From positions 682,001 through 746,000 of the forward strand of contig CBDFHN010000001.1 in NCBI GenBank assembly GCA_965247735.1: DNA of 64,000 nucleotides, given 5' to 3'. The notes under the pieces were generated by a model. That model made no database searches. It saw nothing but the letters and a program-made list of their open reading frames with translations, and was not told the origin of the DNA. The translations under genes were made by a program, and so were the position numbers. Numbering within the stretch: the stretch's first letter is position 1; every line of letters starts with the position of its first letter. Source of the DNA: JAOXRU01 sp965247735 (lineage in GTDB: Bacteria; Bacteroidota; Bacteroidia; Flavobacteriales; Flavobacteriaceae). Of the stretch, positions 1 to 8,707 are shown in pieces.

Positions 1-139
1 ATACTACAGTATTGTTATGAACGGTGGGATATCTATAATATCCTTCAAAGCCTTGAGCATAAGAACCGATTGTTATAAATAGAAATAAGCTAGATAAAAT
101 TGTGACTAGGGCAGTGTTGGATTTTAGTTTTGCAATCAT
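1..139 (-). CDS. Secreted tricorn-like (S41-type) protease, N-terminal end only
   Basis: Read on the minus strand from an ATG at 139-137 and cut off by the window edge, so about 46 residues are visible. They form a signal peptide (basic MIAKLK start, hydrophobic LFLFITIG core, cleavage after SYAQ) followed by GFEGYYRYPTVHNNTVV. That opening, an aromatic/RYP motif right after the signal peptide, is typical of the N-terminal beta-propeller of secreted tricorn-type proteases and TolB-like proteins. It is divergent from the small lipoprotein gene at 357. The family call rests on this short stretch only. Confidence 0.45.
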   Translation of the reverse strand, partial: MIAKLKSNTALVTILSSLFLFITIGSYAQGFEGYYRYPTVHNNTVV

Positions 140-319
140 TAGTTTGGTTTTTATATCAATTAAAATGCTAAAACAAAATGTTTTAAAACTACAATTGATA
201 TGAGTTAGATAGCTGTTGCTAACAAAAATAACAAAACCAGTGAAAATTGCTAATGACTAAGTGTTAATGTTCTTAGAAATAGCATGATAGTTTTTATATG
301 CTATCCGCCATGGTTGTAT

Positions 320-327
320 TATATTTG
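320..327 (+). promoter_or_regulatory. Bacteroidetes -7 promoter element TATATTTG
   Basis: TATATTTG matches the Bacteroidetes TAnnTTTG -7 consensus and lies 30 bp upstream of the ATG at 357. No clear TTTG -33 box is seen at the usual spacing, so the match is partial. It would drive the small lipoprotein and the OmpA gene behind it. Confidence 0.35.
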
Positions 328-356
328 ATATAAGTAATTATACCTTGTTTAGAAGA

Positions 357-467
357 ATGAAATTATTTAATAAAACACTAGTTGTAATAATATTGATTGT
401 ATCAATTTCTTGTGAAAAAAATAACAAGAAAGATCCATATGCGGATTATTCACGTACGTATAATTGA
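357..467 (+). CDS. Small (36 aa) lipoprotein, unknown function
   Basis: ATG at 357 opens a 36-codon frame ending at TGA 465-467. It has a lysine start, a hydrophobic run (TLVVIILIVS) and a lipobox-like ISC at residues 17-19, then a short polar tail rich in K, N and D. It lies 12 bp upstream of the OmpA lipoprotein gene, in the same direction, and a TATATTTG -7 element sits 30 bp before it, so it could be the first gene of that transcript. It is too short to place in a family. It may be a real small lipoprotein or the remains of a longer one. Confidence 0.4.
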   Translation: MKLFNKTLVVIILIVSISCEKNNKKDPYADYSRTYN

Positions 468-479
468 AAAATATGTATT

Positions 480-1310
480 ATGAAAAAATCAATATTAGGA
501 TTAGGTATTATTGTTTTATTAGGATCTTGTGTATCAAAAAAGAAGTATGTAGAACTACAACATGCTCATGGAGAAACTAAAAGTCAACTCACAAAAACAC
601 AAGTAGAAAAAGAAGCATTAGAAACAAAATTTAAGAAAATTGAGACTAGAGTTTCTCAGTACAATTCTAGAATAAATGCATTAACAGAAGATAACAATGC
701 ACAGTTGGTTACTACAGACGGTGCGGTTGTATCTAATAATGTAAAGAAAAAGATGCGAGAGACCTTAAAAAATGTTAGTCCTGCTGAATTAATGGGAGCT
801 AGAACATTAAAAGATTCTATGAATCTAGCACTTTCTTATAATCTAAATAAAGCAATTGGTGATAACAGCCTTAACGAAGATGATGATATAGAAATAAACA
901 TTGATAATACTGTTGTTATGATTTCTATTTCTGATAAATTATTGTTTAATACAGCTAGTTATAAAGTAAGTAACAAAGCAAATCCAATATTAAAAAAATT
1001 AGCGGATATTATCAACTCAGAACCAAGTATAGAGGTTATGGTAGAAGGGCATACAGACCCAAGATCTATTAGCACTATAAAAATTACAGACAATTGGGAC
1101 TTAAGTGTTCTTAGAGCTACATCTATTGTACGTAAGCTTCAATCTAAATATAATGTTGCTCCAGAAAAACTAATTGCATCTGGAAGAAGTAGTTACAAAC
1201 CTTTAGTAGCTAATGAAACTAAAGAAGATAGAGCTAAAAATAGAAGAACACGTATTATAATTTTACCAAATATAGATAAGTTCTTTGCATTAATGGCATC
1301 TAATGAATAA
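480..1310 (+). CDS. OmpA-family peptidoglycan-binding lipoprotein
   Basis: 276 aa. A lipoprotein signal ends in LLGSC (Cys17). Next comes a charged helical stretch (about residues 25-70) likely to form a coiled coil, a linker, then a C-terminal OmpA-like domain (about 145-265) with the hallmarks VEGHTD, DNWDLS, SGRSSY and NRRTRI. Proteins of this type sit in the outer membrane and bind peptidoglycan through the conserved Asp and Arg of the OmpA domain; both are present. A clear paralog lies at 40099-40959 on the other strand. It follows a 36-aa lipoprotein gene and ends just before a good hairpin terminator. Family call firm; the specific role is not visible. Confidence 0.9.
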   Translation: MKKSILGLGIIVLLGSCVSKKKYVELQHAHGETKSQLTKTQVEKEALETKFKKIETRVSQYNSRINALTEDNNAQLVTTDGAVVSNNVKKKMRETLKNVSPAELMGARTLKDSMNLALSYNLNKAIGDNSLNEDDDIEINIDNTVVMISISDKLLFNTASYKVSNKANPILKKLADIINSEPSIEVMVEGHTDPRSISTIKITDNWDLSVLRATSIVRKLQSKYNVAPEKLIASGRSSYKPLVANETKEDRAKNRRTRIIILPNIDKFFALMASNE

Positions 1311-1344
1311 GGAAAAATAGTTAAATACTAATAAATAATTACAG

Positions 1345-1377
1345 CGGGATTTTCTTCATTGAAAGTCCCGTTTTTTT
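1345..1377 (+). terminator. Rho-independent terminator after the OmpA lipoprotein gene
   Basis: A 10-bp stem (CGGGATTTTC pairing with GAAAGTCCCG, one G-T pair), a 6-base loop TTCATT and a run of seven T lie 35 bp after the stop codon at 1310. Confidence 0.85.
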
Positions 1378-1582
1378 ATGACCATAATTTTATAATAAAA
1401 CATTAACCAAAAGAAAAATGAGGAATAGATGCAAGTAATAAACAGTTTTTTATAGTCTTATATCTAATAACTCAACTAGAACAACAAAATAATATTGAAA
1501 AAAACACTGACTTAACATAGGTCAATGCACAGGTGATTTTACAAAACTACTTTTATGGCTTTAAAATCATAATAAAGTAAAC

Positions 1583-2734
1583 ATGTCTGATCAAAACCAA
1601 CATTTACCTTCAACAAAAAACACCAAAAGAACACTTTGGGTTTCCTCTATTTTTTATGTCCTAATTGCATTTGAGTTTTTTTATATGGCAAGTCCTTTTG
1701 CTATCTATTTTTATAGTGTATATGGCCCAGGGCTTAGTTGGTTACAAGCATCAGATAGTACTGCTTGGATGATTCAGTTTTTTCTTCCCCATATTGTTGA
1801 AGCTAGTAAATCGCCTATTATTGGTGTATTTGAATTAGCAGGATACATTATGTTTCTTGGTGGTATTATAGGGTTTGCCATAGGAGCATTTCAGATATAC
1901 AAGGCAAAACTACTTCGTAAAACTGCTGTTACAGGTGGTCTTTACCGATATATTCGTCACCCTCAATACTTGGCTTTAATGGTTTCTAGTATTGGGATGC
2001 TTTTTGTATGGCCCAGATTTCTTGTCCTTTTTATGTCGATTACAGTGCTTTTTATTTATGTAGCACTTGCAAAAACAGAAGAAGCCATTTGTCTTAAAAA
2101 GTATGATGGCTACCAAGATTATCTAAACCGTACAGGAAGATTTTTGCCCAAAGGGTGGTTACCAAATATTAGCATAACAGTGTCAAAGGGAAAATATGGA
2201 AAGCTACTTGTTTGGATTGGTACTTATATTATATTCCTTACCCTAAGTATTTTTATGGCAAAAGGATTACGATCTTATTCCATAGCAAATTTTTATACCG
2301 CAAAAACAGAAAACAGTGTATACCTATCAACTGTTGCTATTTCAGACAATGATTTTGAAGATATTGTAGCAATTGTATCTGCTTCATCTGAACTAGCAAC
2401 GGTATTGAAAACCAATAATAGTAAGATCAAGTTTTTAAACTACGTTTTACCTACAAATATGTATATATCAGAAATACCAATGCACCTTCCAAAAGACGAA
2501 ACCTTTGGACATTCTATACCTAATAACATAGATAAGGCTAAATATAAAGTTATTGTAACTAGGGCTGAGTTTGGTGCTAATGGTCTGCCTGAAGATGGGA
2601 ACATTTTAAATCATGCATTAAACAAATACCCGTTAATAGAGATTTGGATAGATTTAACTCATAAAAAAGTAATCAAAAGTTTCCCACGTCCCGATGTACC
2701 TTTTTATGGAAATAGACAAGTTCCTATATTTTAA
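1583..2734 (+). CDS. Membrane methyltransferase of the isoprenylcysteine carboxylmethyltransferase (ICMT/PEMT-like) type
   Basis: 383 aa. Hydrophobic segments lie at about residues 20-45, 85-105, 130-160 and 205-225. Between the second and third is the GGLYRYIRHPQYL signature (RHPQYL at 125-130), the SAM- and substrate-contact region of ICMT/NnrU-type integral membrane methyltransferases. A later conserved block has the EE and YxxY pattern around 165-180. Beyond the last membrane helix is a 150-residue soluble C-terminal domain that I do not recognise, which makes the protein longer than the usual ~200 aa. Two further genes downstream, a class I methyltransferase and an oxidoreductase, point the same way but lie 155 bp off. 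The substrate cannot be told. Confidence 0.65.
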   Translation: MSDQNQHLPSTKNTKRTLWVSSIFYVLIAFEFFYMASPFAIYFYSVYGPGLSWLQASDSTAWMIQFFLPHIVEASKSPIIGVFELAGYIMFLGGIIGFAIGAFQIYKAKLLRKTAVTGGLYRYIRHPQYLALMVSSIGMLFVWPRFLVLFMSITVLFIYVALAKTEEAICLKKYDGYQDYLNRTGRFLPKGWLPNISITVSKGKYGKLLVWIGTYIIFLTLSIFMAKGLRSYSIANFYTAKTENSVYLSTVAISDNDFEDIVAIVSASSELATVLKTNNSKIKFLNYVLPTNMYISEIPMHLPKDETFGHSIPNNIDKAKYKVIVTRAEFGANGLPEDGNILNHALNKYPLIEIWIDLTHKKVIKSFPRPDVPFYGNRQVPIF

Positions 2735-2889
2735 ACAATTGGTTGCTAGTAGAACAGTAGTAGTACAAAAATCAAGATATAATCTTCAAAAGCAATAAAG
2801 TCTTTACTGCAGAAGGTAATTCTAGAATTGATATTGAACTTAACTAATAATTGCCCCAAAGCTTGCTTTAAAAATAAATAATATAAAAG

Positions 2890-3456
2890 ATGAATAACGA
2901 ACACACACATATATATTCGGCCGAGAAATCGTCTAATCTAGAGAGTAGATGGAGAAGTATACTTCAAAATCCAGATAAAATTCTGAGTCCGTTTATTAAA
3001 AAAGATATGACAGTAGTAGATTTAGGTTGTGGTCCAGGTTTTTTTACAATACCAATTAGGAGTCTAACAGGTAAAAACGGAAAGATTATAGCCATTGATG
3101 TACAGGAAGAAATGTTGGAAATTCTTCAAAGAAAAATATCAACATTAGCCGTAACTAATATAGAGATGATAAATAGCTCTTATCAACCATTTGATAGTGT
3201 TAATACTGTAGATTTTATACTTGCAGCATATGTAATACATGAGTTAAGGAATAAAAAAGAATGGATTCAAAAGCTATATACTAGTTTAAAGAATGGAGGA
3301 CAGCTTTTGATAATTGAACCAAGCATTGTTGTTTCTAAAAAAGATTTTAAACAAACTAAAGAACTAGTATTAGCTACTGGATTTGAGTTAATTAAAAAAC
3401 CACGTGTATTGTTTAGCAAGGCAATTCTTGTAAGAAAAGGATATAATGGGGATTAA
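2890..3456 (+). CDS. Class I SAM-dependent methyltransferase
   Basis: 188 aa, close to a minimal Rossmann methyltransferase. Motif I VVDLGCGPG lies at residues 42-50, followed by the acidic end of strand 2 (IAIDVQEEM, ~72-80) and a motif IV-like region (DFILAAYVIHEL, ~108-119). The C-terminus lacks an obvious substrate domain. The stop codon overlaps the next gene by 11 bp, so the two are very probably translated from one message. Family UbiE/Methyltransf_11-like; substrate unknown. Confidence 0.8.
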   Translation: MNNEHTHIYSAEKSSNLESRWRSILQNPDKILSPFIKKDMTVVDLGCGPGFFTIPIRSLTGKNGKIIAIDVQEEMLEILQRKISTLAVTNIEMINSSYQPFDSVNTVDFILAAYVIHELRNKKEWIQKLYTSLKNGGQLLIIEPSIVVSKKDFKQTKELVLATGFELIKKPRVLFSKAILVRKGYNGD

Positions 3457-4171
3457 TGATATTATAAGAAATAGACTAGTGAATAATGCAATAGTTATTT
3501 CTAAAAAGAAAATAACAGAAAATGTATTTCATCTAATTATTAAAGGAGATTGCTTGAAAAGTATAAGCTATCAAATAGGGCAACATCTACATGTACTGGT
3601 TCAACCAGAAATTAAGGGAAGTATCATTGACATTATCGTTAATAGAAATTATTCCATTTGGAATCACTCTGCTACAGAAGGTATTTTGGAAATGGCTATT
3701 TGTAATAATTCAGATGGAATAGGGGCAAAGTGGATTCAAAACCTAAAATGTAATGCTATTGTATATTTTACAAATCCAACGGGTAGTTTTGTGTTATCAT
3801 CCAGGGTAAATACTCATATATTTATTGGTGATGCTAGTGCTTTAGGGCATTTCTATTTTATGAAAAGAAACCTATCTGCTAATGATTCTTTTTTTGGACT
3901 GATATACGGGACAGATAAAGAAAACTATTTTCCAGACTTGGACAATACTTTTCCTTTTGAATTTATTGATCAGAGCTCTAATTTAGTTGAAAGACTAGAA
4001 AATAAAATAGTATCAGCTACAAAAGCTAATTTTAATGATACTATGATTTATTTGGGTGGAAATGGTGACATATCTATTGCAATGTATAAGCTTTTAAAAG
4101 AAAAATATAAGTTAAAGAAAAGAAATATTACTATAAAACCTTTTTGGAAAGCTGGAAAAAAGGGATTATAG
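3446..4171 (+). CDS. FAD-binding oxidoreductase, siderophore-interacting-protein / ferredoxin-reductase-like
   Basis: 241 aa. The N-terminal half is a flavodoxin-reductase-type barrel with the FAD signature RNYSIW at residues 67-72. NPTGSFVL is followed by a nucleotide-binding half in which THIFIGDASALGHF and YLGGNGD resemble the NAD(P)-binding strand-loop pieces of siderophore-interacting proteins. Its ATG lies inside the last 11 bp of the preceding methyltransferase gene. The tight coupling suggests a redox step and a methyl transfer on one pathway. Whether the electron donor is NADH or NADPH cannot be read. Confidence 0.6.
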   Translation: MGINDIIRNRLVNNAIVISKKKITENVFHLIIKGDCLKSISYQIGQHLHVLVQPEIKGSIIDIIVNRNYSIWNHSATEGILEMAICNNSDGIGAKWIQNLKCNAIVYFTNPTGSFVLSSRVNTHIFIGDASALGHFYFMKRNLSANDSFFGLIYGTDKENYFPDLDNTFPFEFIDQSSNLVERLENKIVSATKANFNDTMIYLGGNGDISIAMYKLLKEKYKLKKRNITIKPFWKAGKKGL

Positions 4172-4234
4172 TTTGATACAAATATCAAATATAAAAACGG
4201 GTATCAGATACCAGCTATATTAACCAATTAACCC

Positions 4235-4550
4235 AGTAAACAAACTAATGAGTATGCGTAAATTATAAACAATTTATAAAACACGAGTGCGCAAATCAAT
4301 AATAATCAATTTGTAGCTAAGCAATTACATTATTAAACAAACTATAGAGTATGCTTAGGTATTAAATAGTTTTCTGTTTATAATTAGAATTAACCGATTA
4401 CAAATTTAAACAATCTAAAGAGTATCATTAAACATTAAACAATAAATAATAAACAGTTTTCAGATTTATAAATTACACACTTAAACAATCTAAAGAGCAC
4501 GAGTAAGTATTAAACAAATTTTAAAGGCACAAGTAAGCATTAAACAGTTT
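4235..4550. repeat. Degenerate tandem repeat, about 4 units of ~75 bp
   Basis: The 377-bp gap between the oxidoreductase and helicase stop codons carries no gene. It is built from diverged copies of a unit starting TTAAACAATCTAAAGAGTA and running into a TTAAACAGTTT-like half. Starts are near 4235, 4333, 4406 and 4481, giving spacings of ~98, 73 and 75 bp. The last unit runs into the end of the helicase gene. Just before the array, at 4199-4211, is a small perfect palindrome GGTATC-A-GATACC. Confidence 0.6.
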
Positions 4551-5850
4551 ACCCTTGTTGTTCTCTAAGATAGGTAGCTAATAGTTTTTCTAATATTTCG
4601 TCTTTGGAAAGGTGCGTTAGTTGCTCTTTAAAGTTAGCTTTACTTTCATCATCTAGGGTATCACCTAATGGTTTTTCTTTGGCTATTTTATTTCCCCAAA
4701 GTATGGCACGATTTACCAATTGATCCTTAACGCTAGGCAAAGGCAATTCTTCTAAATTAAGACTAAGTGCTGTGTCTAACTCTTCTACTTTTGCTTTTTC
4801 TTCTGGAAAAGAAAACATAAGACTAATTCCTGTTTTTCCTGCTCTAGAGGTACGTCCGCTTCTATGTGTATATGCCTCTTTGGTATCTGCAATATGGTAG
4901 TGGATTACATAACCTATATCGATAACATCTACACCTCTAGAGGCAACATCAGTAGCAATAAGGATAGATAAGCTATTTGCTTTGTATTGCTCCATTACCT
5001 TGTTTCGCAAGCCTTGAGGTAAATCGCCATGGATGGCTCCACAGGAAAATTTATTAGCAGAAAGCTGCTTGTATAGTTTTTGAACCCCAGATTTTGTTCG
5101 GCAAAAGATAATACCTTTTCGTTTTCCAAAACGGGTAAGAAAATGCAATAAAACATTTAGTTTTTCTTCTGGAATAACCTGTACTACTTGGTGTTCTATT
5201 TTCTTATTGGTTTTATTTCCTTTACCAATAGCTACTTTTTCTAACTTTTTGTTTAGGTATTTTTTAATGATGCTATTAATTTCATCGGGCATAGTTGCAG
5301 AAAACAACCATGTAGTATAGTTCTTGTTTGCTGTAGCAAGAATTTTATCAATATCGGTAGCAAAACCTTTTAATAACATTTCGTCCGCTTCATCAAAAAT
5401 AATATGTTTAACGACTTCTAATTTAACTACTTTTCTATTTACTAAATCTACCAATCTACCAGGAGTAGCAACAATAACTTGTGTACCATTACTAAGGTCG
5501 TTAATCTGTGTTTTTAAAGCAACACCGCCATAGATTGCTTCTATTTTGAGTTCAGGAATGTATTTTGCTAAACCTATAAGTTCGTTTCCTATTTGTTCGC
5601 ACAATTCTCTTGTAGGAACTAAAATTACTGCTTGTATAGTACCAGAATTGGTGTTTATTCTACTAAGTAATGGTGCTGCAAAGGCAAATGTTTTTCCTGT
5701 ACCTGTAGCGGAACGTCCAACAAAATCTCCATTGTGTGTTAATAATAGGGGAATGGCTTTTGCTTGTATTTCTGTTGGTGCAATTATTCCTTGCTCATTA
5801 ATTGCTTTAATAATACCTGGATGTAATTTGCTAGTTGCGAAACTCTTCAT
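4549..5850 (-). CDS. DEAD-box ATP-dependent RNA helicase
   Basis: 433 aa with the full motif set: Q motif PTEIQ (25-29), motif I ATGTGKT (48-54), Ia PTRELCEQ (~79-86), Ib TPGR (~129), motif II DEAD (153-156), motif III SAT (~184), and in the second RecA domain ATDVASRGVD and motif VI HRSGRTSRAG (~330). It therefore should unwind short RNA duplexes with ATP. A 60-90-residue C-terminal extension follows the core; I cannot match it firmly to a DbpA-type RNA-binding domain. The gene is monocistronic and convergent with the oxidoreductase gene. Confidence 0.93.
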   Translation of the reverse strand: MKSFATSKLHPGIIKAINEQGIIAPTEIQAKAIPLLLTHNGDFVGRSATGTGKTFAFAAPLLSRINTNSGTIQAVILVPTRELCEQIGNELIGLAKYIPELKIEAIYGGVALKTQINDLSNGTQVIVATPGRLVDLVNRKVVKLEVVKHIIFDEADEMLLKGFATDIDKILATANKNYTTWLFSATMPDEINSIIKKYLNKKLEKVAIGKGNKTNKKIEHQVVQVIPEEKLNVLLHFLTRFGKRKGIIFCRTKSGVQKLYKQLSANKFSCGAIHGDLPQGLRNKVMEQYKANSLSILIATDVASRGVDVIDIGYVIHYHIADTKEAYTHRSGRTSRAGKTGISLMFSFPEEKAKVEELDTALSLNLEELPLPSVKDQLVNRAILWGNKIAKEKPLGDTLDDESKANFKEQLTHLSKDEILEKLLATYLREQQG

Positions 5851-5931
5851 ATTGTAATATTGTATTAAGCATCAAGCTGGGCGTATTAAAATTAGATATA
5901 TACTAGTCCCGCTTTGATTCTTTTAAACTCT

Positions 5932-6747
5932 TTATTTGTTTTTAGCCTTGGCTTCTTTTACTTTTCTGTTCTTATCCATTCTCATGTTAAAAAACTCAAC
6001 CATAAGCGAGAATGCTATTGCAAAATATAAGTATCCTTTTGGCACAACACCAACCTCATTATCGAATAGATTAAAATGAGACATATGTGCTGCTTCTGTA
6101 ATTAGCATAAAACCTATCAATATTAAAAATGATAAACCTAATACTTGTACTGATGGATGATCGGTTACAAATTTTCCTACAGGATTGGCAAAAAGCATCA
6201 TAATTAATACTGATATAACAACTGCTATTACCATTAAGATAAGTGCATCGTTTGGATTAGGCGATATACCGTTTGTCATTCCTATAGCTGTTAATATAGA
6301 GTCAAAAGAGAAGACAATATTTATAACTGTAATTTGTATGATTGCTTTGGTAAGTGTATTTCCACTTTCTTTACGTACCTCGCGTTCGTCATGTCCTTTA
6401 TCTTCTATCTTTTCGTGTATTTCTTTGGTACTTTTATAGAGCAAAAAGATTCCACCAGCAAATAATATTACGGCTTGCCAACTGATAGCTCCAGAAATCC
6501 ATGTTTCATTAAATACATAAAATGGTTTTTTAAGGGCAGTAAGCATAGAAATACCAAATAAGAGTACAATACGAAGTACCATTGCCAATACTAATCCTAC
6601 ATTTGTTGCTTTTTTACGGTCCTTCTCTTTTAGTTTACCAGCGGCAATAGAAATAAAGATAATGTTATCTATACCTAATACTATTTCTAAAAAAGTAAGG
6701 GTAAGTAATGCTACCCAAGCATCTGCACTTGCGAAAATATCAAACAT
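5932..6747 (-). CDS. TerC-family integral membrane protein
   Basis: 271 aa with about seven membrane segments. The family's acidic intramembrane signatures are present: LEIVLGIDNI (about 20-29) and VFSFDSILTAIG (~145-156). TerC-type proteins are linked to tellurite resistance and to manganese export or loading of exported enzymes. A charged loop (KEIHEKIEDKGHDEREVRK) sits between helices. It is 4 bp downstream of a small lipoprotein gene on the same strand, so the two probably form an operon. Confidence 0.88.
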   Translation of the reverse strand: MFDIFASADAWVALLTLTFLEIVLGIDNIIFISIAAGKLKEKDRKKATNVGLVLAMVLRIVLLFGISMLTALKKPFYVFNETWISGAISWQAVILFAGGIFLLYKSTKEIHEKIEDKGHDEREVRKESGNTLTKAIIQITVINIVFSFDSILTAIGMTNGISPNPNDALILMVIAVVISVLIMMLFANPVGKFVTDHPSVQVLGLSFLILIGFMLITEAAHMSHFNLFDNEVGVVPKGYLYFAIAFSLMVEFFNMRMDKNRKVKEAKAKNK

Positions 6748-6751
6748 AATA

Positions 6752-7126
6752 TTAGTTGGTTTTTATTGCTGTTCCTCTTATTTTTTTTGGATTTCCTACA
6801 TTTCCATATTCAAATAGATACGATTCTTTTGTTGTAGAAAGTATTTTTATATGAATTGGTTTTTTCTCTGCCATGCTTTTTGGATTTATCTTTTTTATAA
6901 CATATTCACAGTTATTTATCCAACGTACAGAGGATGAGTCTATTTTATTATTAAAATAATCTATTTCTAAACTACCTTTTCTAACAAAACGGGTAGTGGT
7001 TTCTTTACCATCTACTATTGACGTAAATGTAAATGTACCATCTTTAAAATCGGCACAGTTGCGTTCTTGTGTAGTGCAAGAGATTACTACCAGTACTATA
7101 AGCCCAATTATATATGCTTTGTTCAT
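6752..7126 (-). CDS. Small lipoprotein with a C-x-D-F-K-x-G-x-F motif
   Basis: 124 aa. A lipobox VISC (Cys17) is followed by NCADFKDGTF, a middle beta-rich region, and WINNCEYVI near residues 69-77. The same layout (CADFK.G.F, then W..(D/N)C.Y.) recurs in the protein at 9814-10293, so the two are distant paralogs. Small Bacteroidetes proteins of this layout are sometimes labelled DNA topoisomerase IV, which is plainly wrong for an exported 120-aa protein. It lies 4 bp upstream of the terC gene. Function unknown. Confidence 0.65.
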   Translation of the reverse strand: MNKAYIIGLIVLVVISCTTQERNCADFKDGTFTFTSIVDGKETTTRFVRKGSLEIDYFNNKIDSSSVRWINNCEYVIKKINPKSMAEKKPIHIKILSTTKESYLFEYGNVGNPKKIRGTAIKTN

Positions 7127-7348
7127 TTGTAATTTATTGTTTTTTGCTATGCTTATTAGCGCAGTGCAAAATAAATAAAAAATTATGGTGATATCAGCTA
7201 AAAGAGAAATTAGTTTTGAGGAATGCGATAAGATAACTAAATTTTGTTTTAAGTATTGAACATATAGACCAGATATTTTTTTAAATGAAGTTCTATTTTA
7301 CTAAAACAAAATGAGCGATTTTCTCTAAGGTCATAAACCGATACTGCT

Positions 7349-7771
7349 TTAGTTAAGTTTTTTGTGGAAAACCTTCCATTTTTTGAATCCTCCAATTAAA
7401 AACAAGAGCCCAATGCCTATTGCAATTACAGATTCTATGGTTTCTGAGGTAGTTACGGTATTAGTATACATGGCATACGATTGTTCTCCTATACCTCGTA
7501 GCATATATATAATAGCAATGCTGAATATTACTATTTTTAAAAAGGGTAATTCCTTTTTCTTGCTACTTGCATTAAGTCCATACCTGCCAAAAATATAAAA
7601 AACTACAGCTACAAAAATGGTTAGGGCATAGGGTAGGGAAGGTGCTATAGTACTTAGCTTTGCCATATCCTCTGAGACTCCTGTAATTGCAAACATTTTA
7701 TCAGCCCAAAACAAGCCTATTAGGTGGGCCAAGGCAATTATTATATTTAATATTCCTCCAAGTCTAAGCAT
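7349..7771 (-). CDS. Four-helix membrane protein, unknown
   Basis: 140 aa from ATG 7771 (MLRLGGIL). The frame could begin 8 codons further up, at a TTG, but the ATG gives the usual short overlap (8 bp, ATGCTTAG) with the upstream gene. It has four hydrophobic segments, at about 3-22, 45-65, 80-97 and 107-128 from this start, and a basic C-terminus (KKWKVFHKK). It is the third gene of a TetR-led operon, translationally coupled to the similar-sized membrane protein before it. The regulator suggests an inducible membrane function; no transporter family is recognised. Confidence 0.65.
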   Translation of the reverse strand: MLRLGGILNIIIALAHLIGLFWADKMFAITGVSEDMAKLSTIAPSLPYALTIFVAVVFYIFGRYGLNASSKKKELPFLKIVIFSIAIIYMLRGIGEQSYAMYTNTVTTSETIESVIAIGIGLLFLIGGFKKWKVFHKKLN

Positions 7772-8150
7772 CTCCTTTTCTTTTTTTAATACCAATAATA
7801 GTTAGTATGCCAATAGGAAGAAAAAAGATCCATTGTGGAACTAACAAACTAAAATAAAACCCTGATCCTATAAAGGGCAAACAAAAAGATAGGTTTAAAT
7901 AACCTATAAAAGTTATTAGATCCTTAGTTAACTTTTGTTTGAATCCTGCATATAGTAATGCAATAGATGTTGCCAAAAGTACAATTGTTATCATATTCCA
8001 AACACCAACCCATTCGGATATTATACTTGTACTAAGATCGGAATCTAGTAGTGGATTTACAAGATCTAACTGTCCTCCGATTAGGTGTAATAAAAAAGTA
8101 AGAAAATTAAGTATACCTGCTATAATTAAGTAATAGTTTTTTGTCTTCAT
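7764..8150 (-). CDS. Four-helix membrane protein, unknown
   Basis: 128 aa with hydrophobic segments at about 7-25, 50-70, 78-96 and 102-120, and a lysine-rich end (IKKRKGDA). It resembles the next gene in size, the opening GILNxxxxLxHLIG and helix count, so the pair may be an ancient duplication that works as a heteromer; that is inference. It starts 2 bp after the TetR stop codon and overlaps the following gene by 8 bp. Confidence 0.65.
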   Translation of the reverse strand: MKTKNYYLIIAGILNFLTFLLHLIGGQLDLVNPLLDSDLSTSIISEWVGVWNMITIVLLATSIALLYAGFKQKLTKDLITFIGYLNLSFCLPFIGSGFYFSLLVPQWIFFLPIGILTIIGIKKRKGDA

Positions 8151-8152
8151 CT

Positions 8153-8704
8153 TTAATAATTTATAAATTGATTAAGTTCTTTTTTTACTTCTGTTGTATA
8201 GTTTTTTGATTGTTTTTTATAACGTATCATTTCATGATAGCCTATAAGGTGTTTGTAAAATAAACTTGCCTTAAGTGCTGCTTCATCTTGGGTATAGCCA
8301 AGTTGCATAATTAGTTGTTTTGTATAGTGCATGCGCTGCATATCTATATTGTCTATAATGGCTTGTATGTCTTTATGTTTTTGAGCATATCTTTTTAAGA
8401 AGAACATAAAATCTAGATAGGGGTCTTTTTTAAAGGAGAGTGCTACTAGTTTTTTAAATTTTTCTTTAGCAGATGTTAAATTTTCTATGCTAGTTATTAT
8501 AGTATCTGTATCAGTACCTATCCAATATTCTATAATATGATTTACAAATTCGGTTTTGGTCTTAAAATGCCAATAGAAACTAGATTTATTTACCTTAAGT
8601 TTTATAGCCATCTTTTCTACAATGATACCTGCTATTCCGTTTTTGGAAAACAGTTGGTATCCTAATACAATCCAATCTTCTTTTTTTGCTATTATCTTTG
8701 GCAT
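8153..8704 (-). CDS. TetR-family transcriptional regulator
   Basis: 183 aa. The N-terminal helix-turn-helix is clear: LGYQLFSKNGIAGIIVEKMA (16-35) then KVNKSSFYWHFKTKTEFV (~38-55), the TetR consensus. The remaining helical domain would bind a ligand and dimerise. It is the first gene of a three-gene operon with two small membrane proteins. Two matched palindromes TAAACG-N4-CGTTTA flank its promoter, so it very probably represses itself and the operon. Confidence 0.88.
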   Translation of the reverse strand: MPKIIAKKEDWIVLGYQLFSKNGIAGIIVEKMAIKLKVNKSSFYWHFKTKTEFVNHIIEYWIGTDTDTIITSIENLTSAKEKFKKLVALSFKKDPYLDFMFFLKRYAQKHKDIQAIIDNIDMQRMHYTKQLIMQLGYTQDEAALKASLFYKHLIGYHEMIRYKKQSKNYTTEVKKELNQFINY

Positions 8705-8707
8705 ATC

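Noticed and set aside
2764..2847. A coding-like tail YKNQDIIFKSNKVFTAEG ending in a stop
   Set aside because: Only 27 codons, preceded by two stops, no match recognised. It may be a gene remnant but the support is too thin to list.
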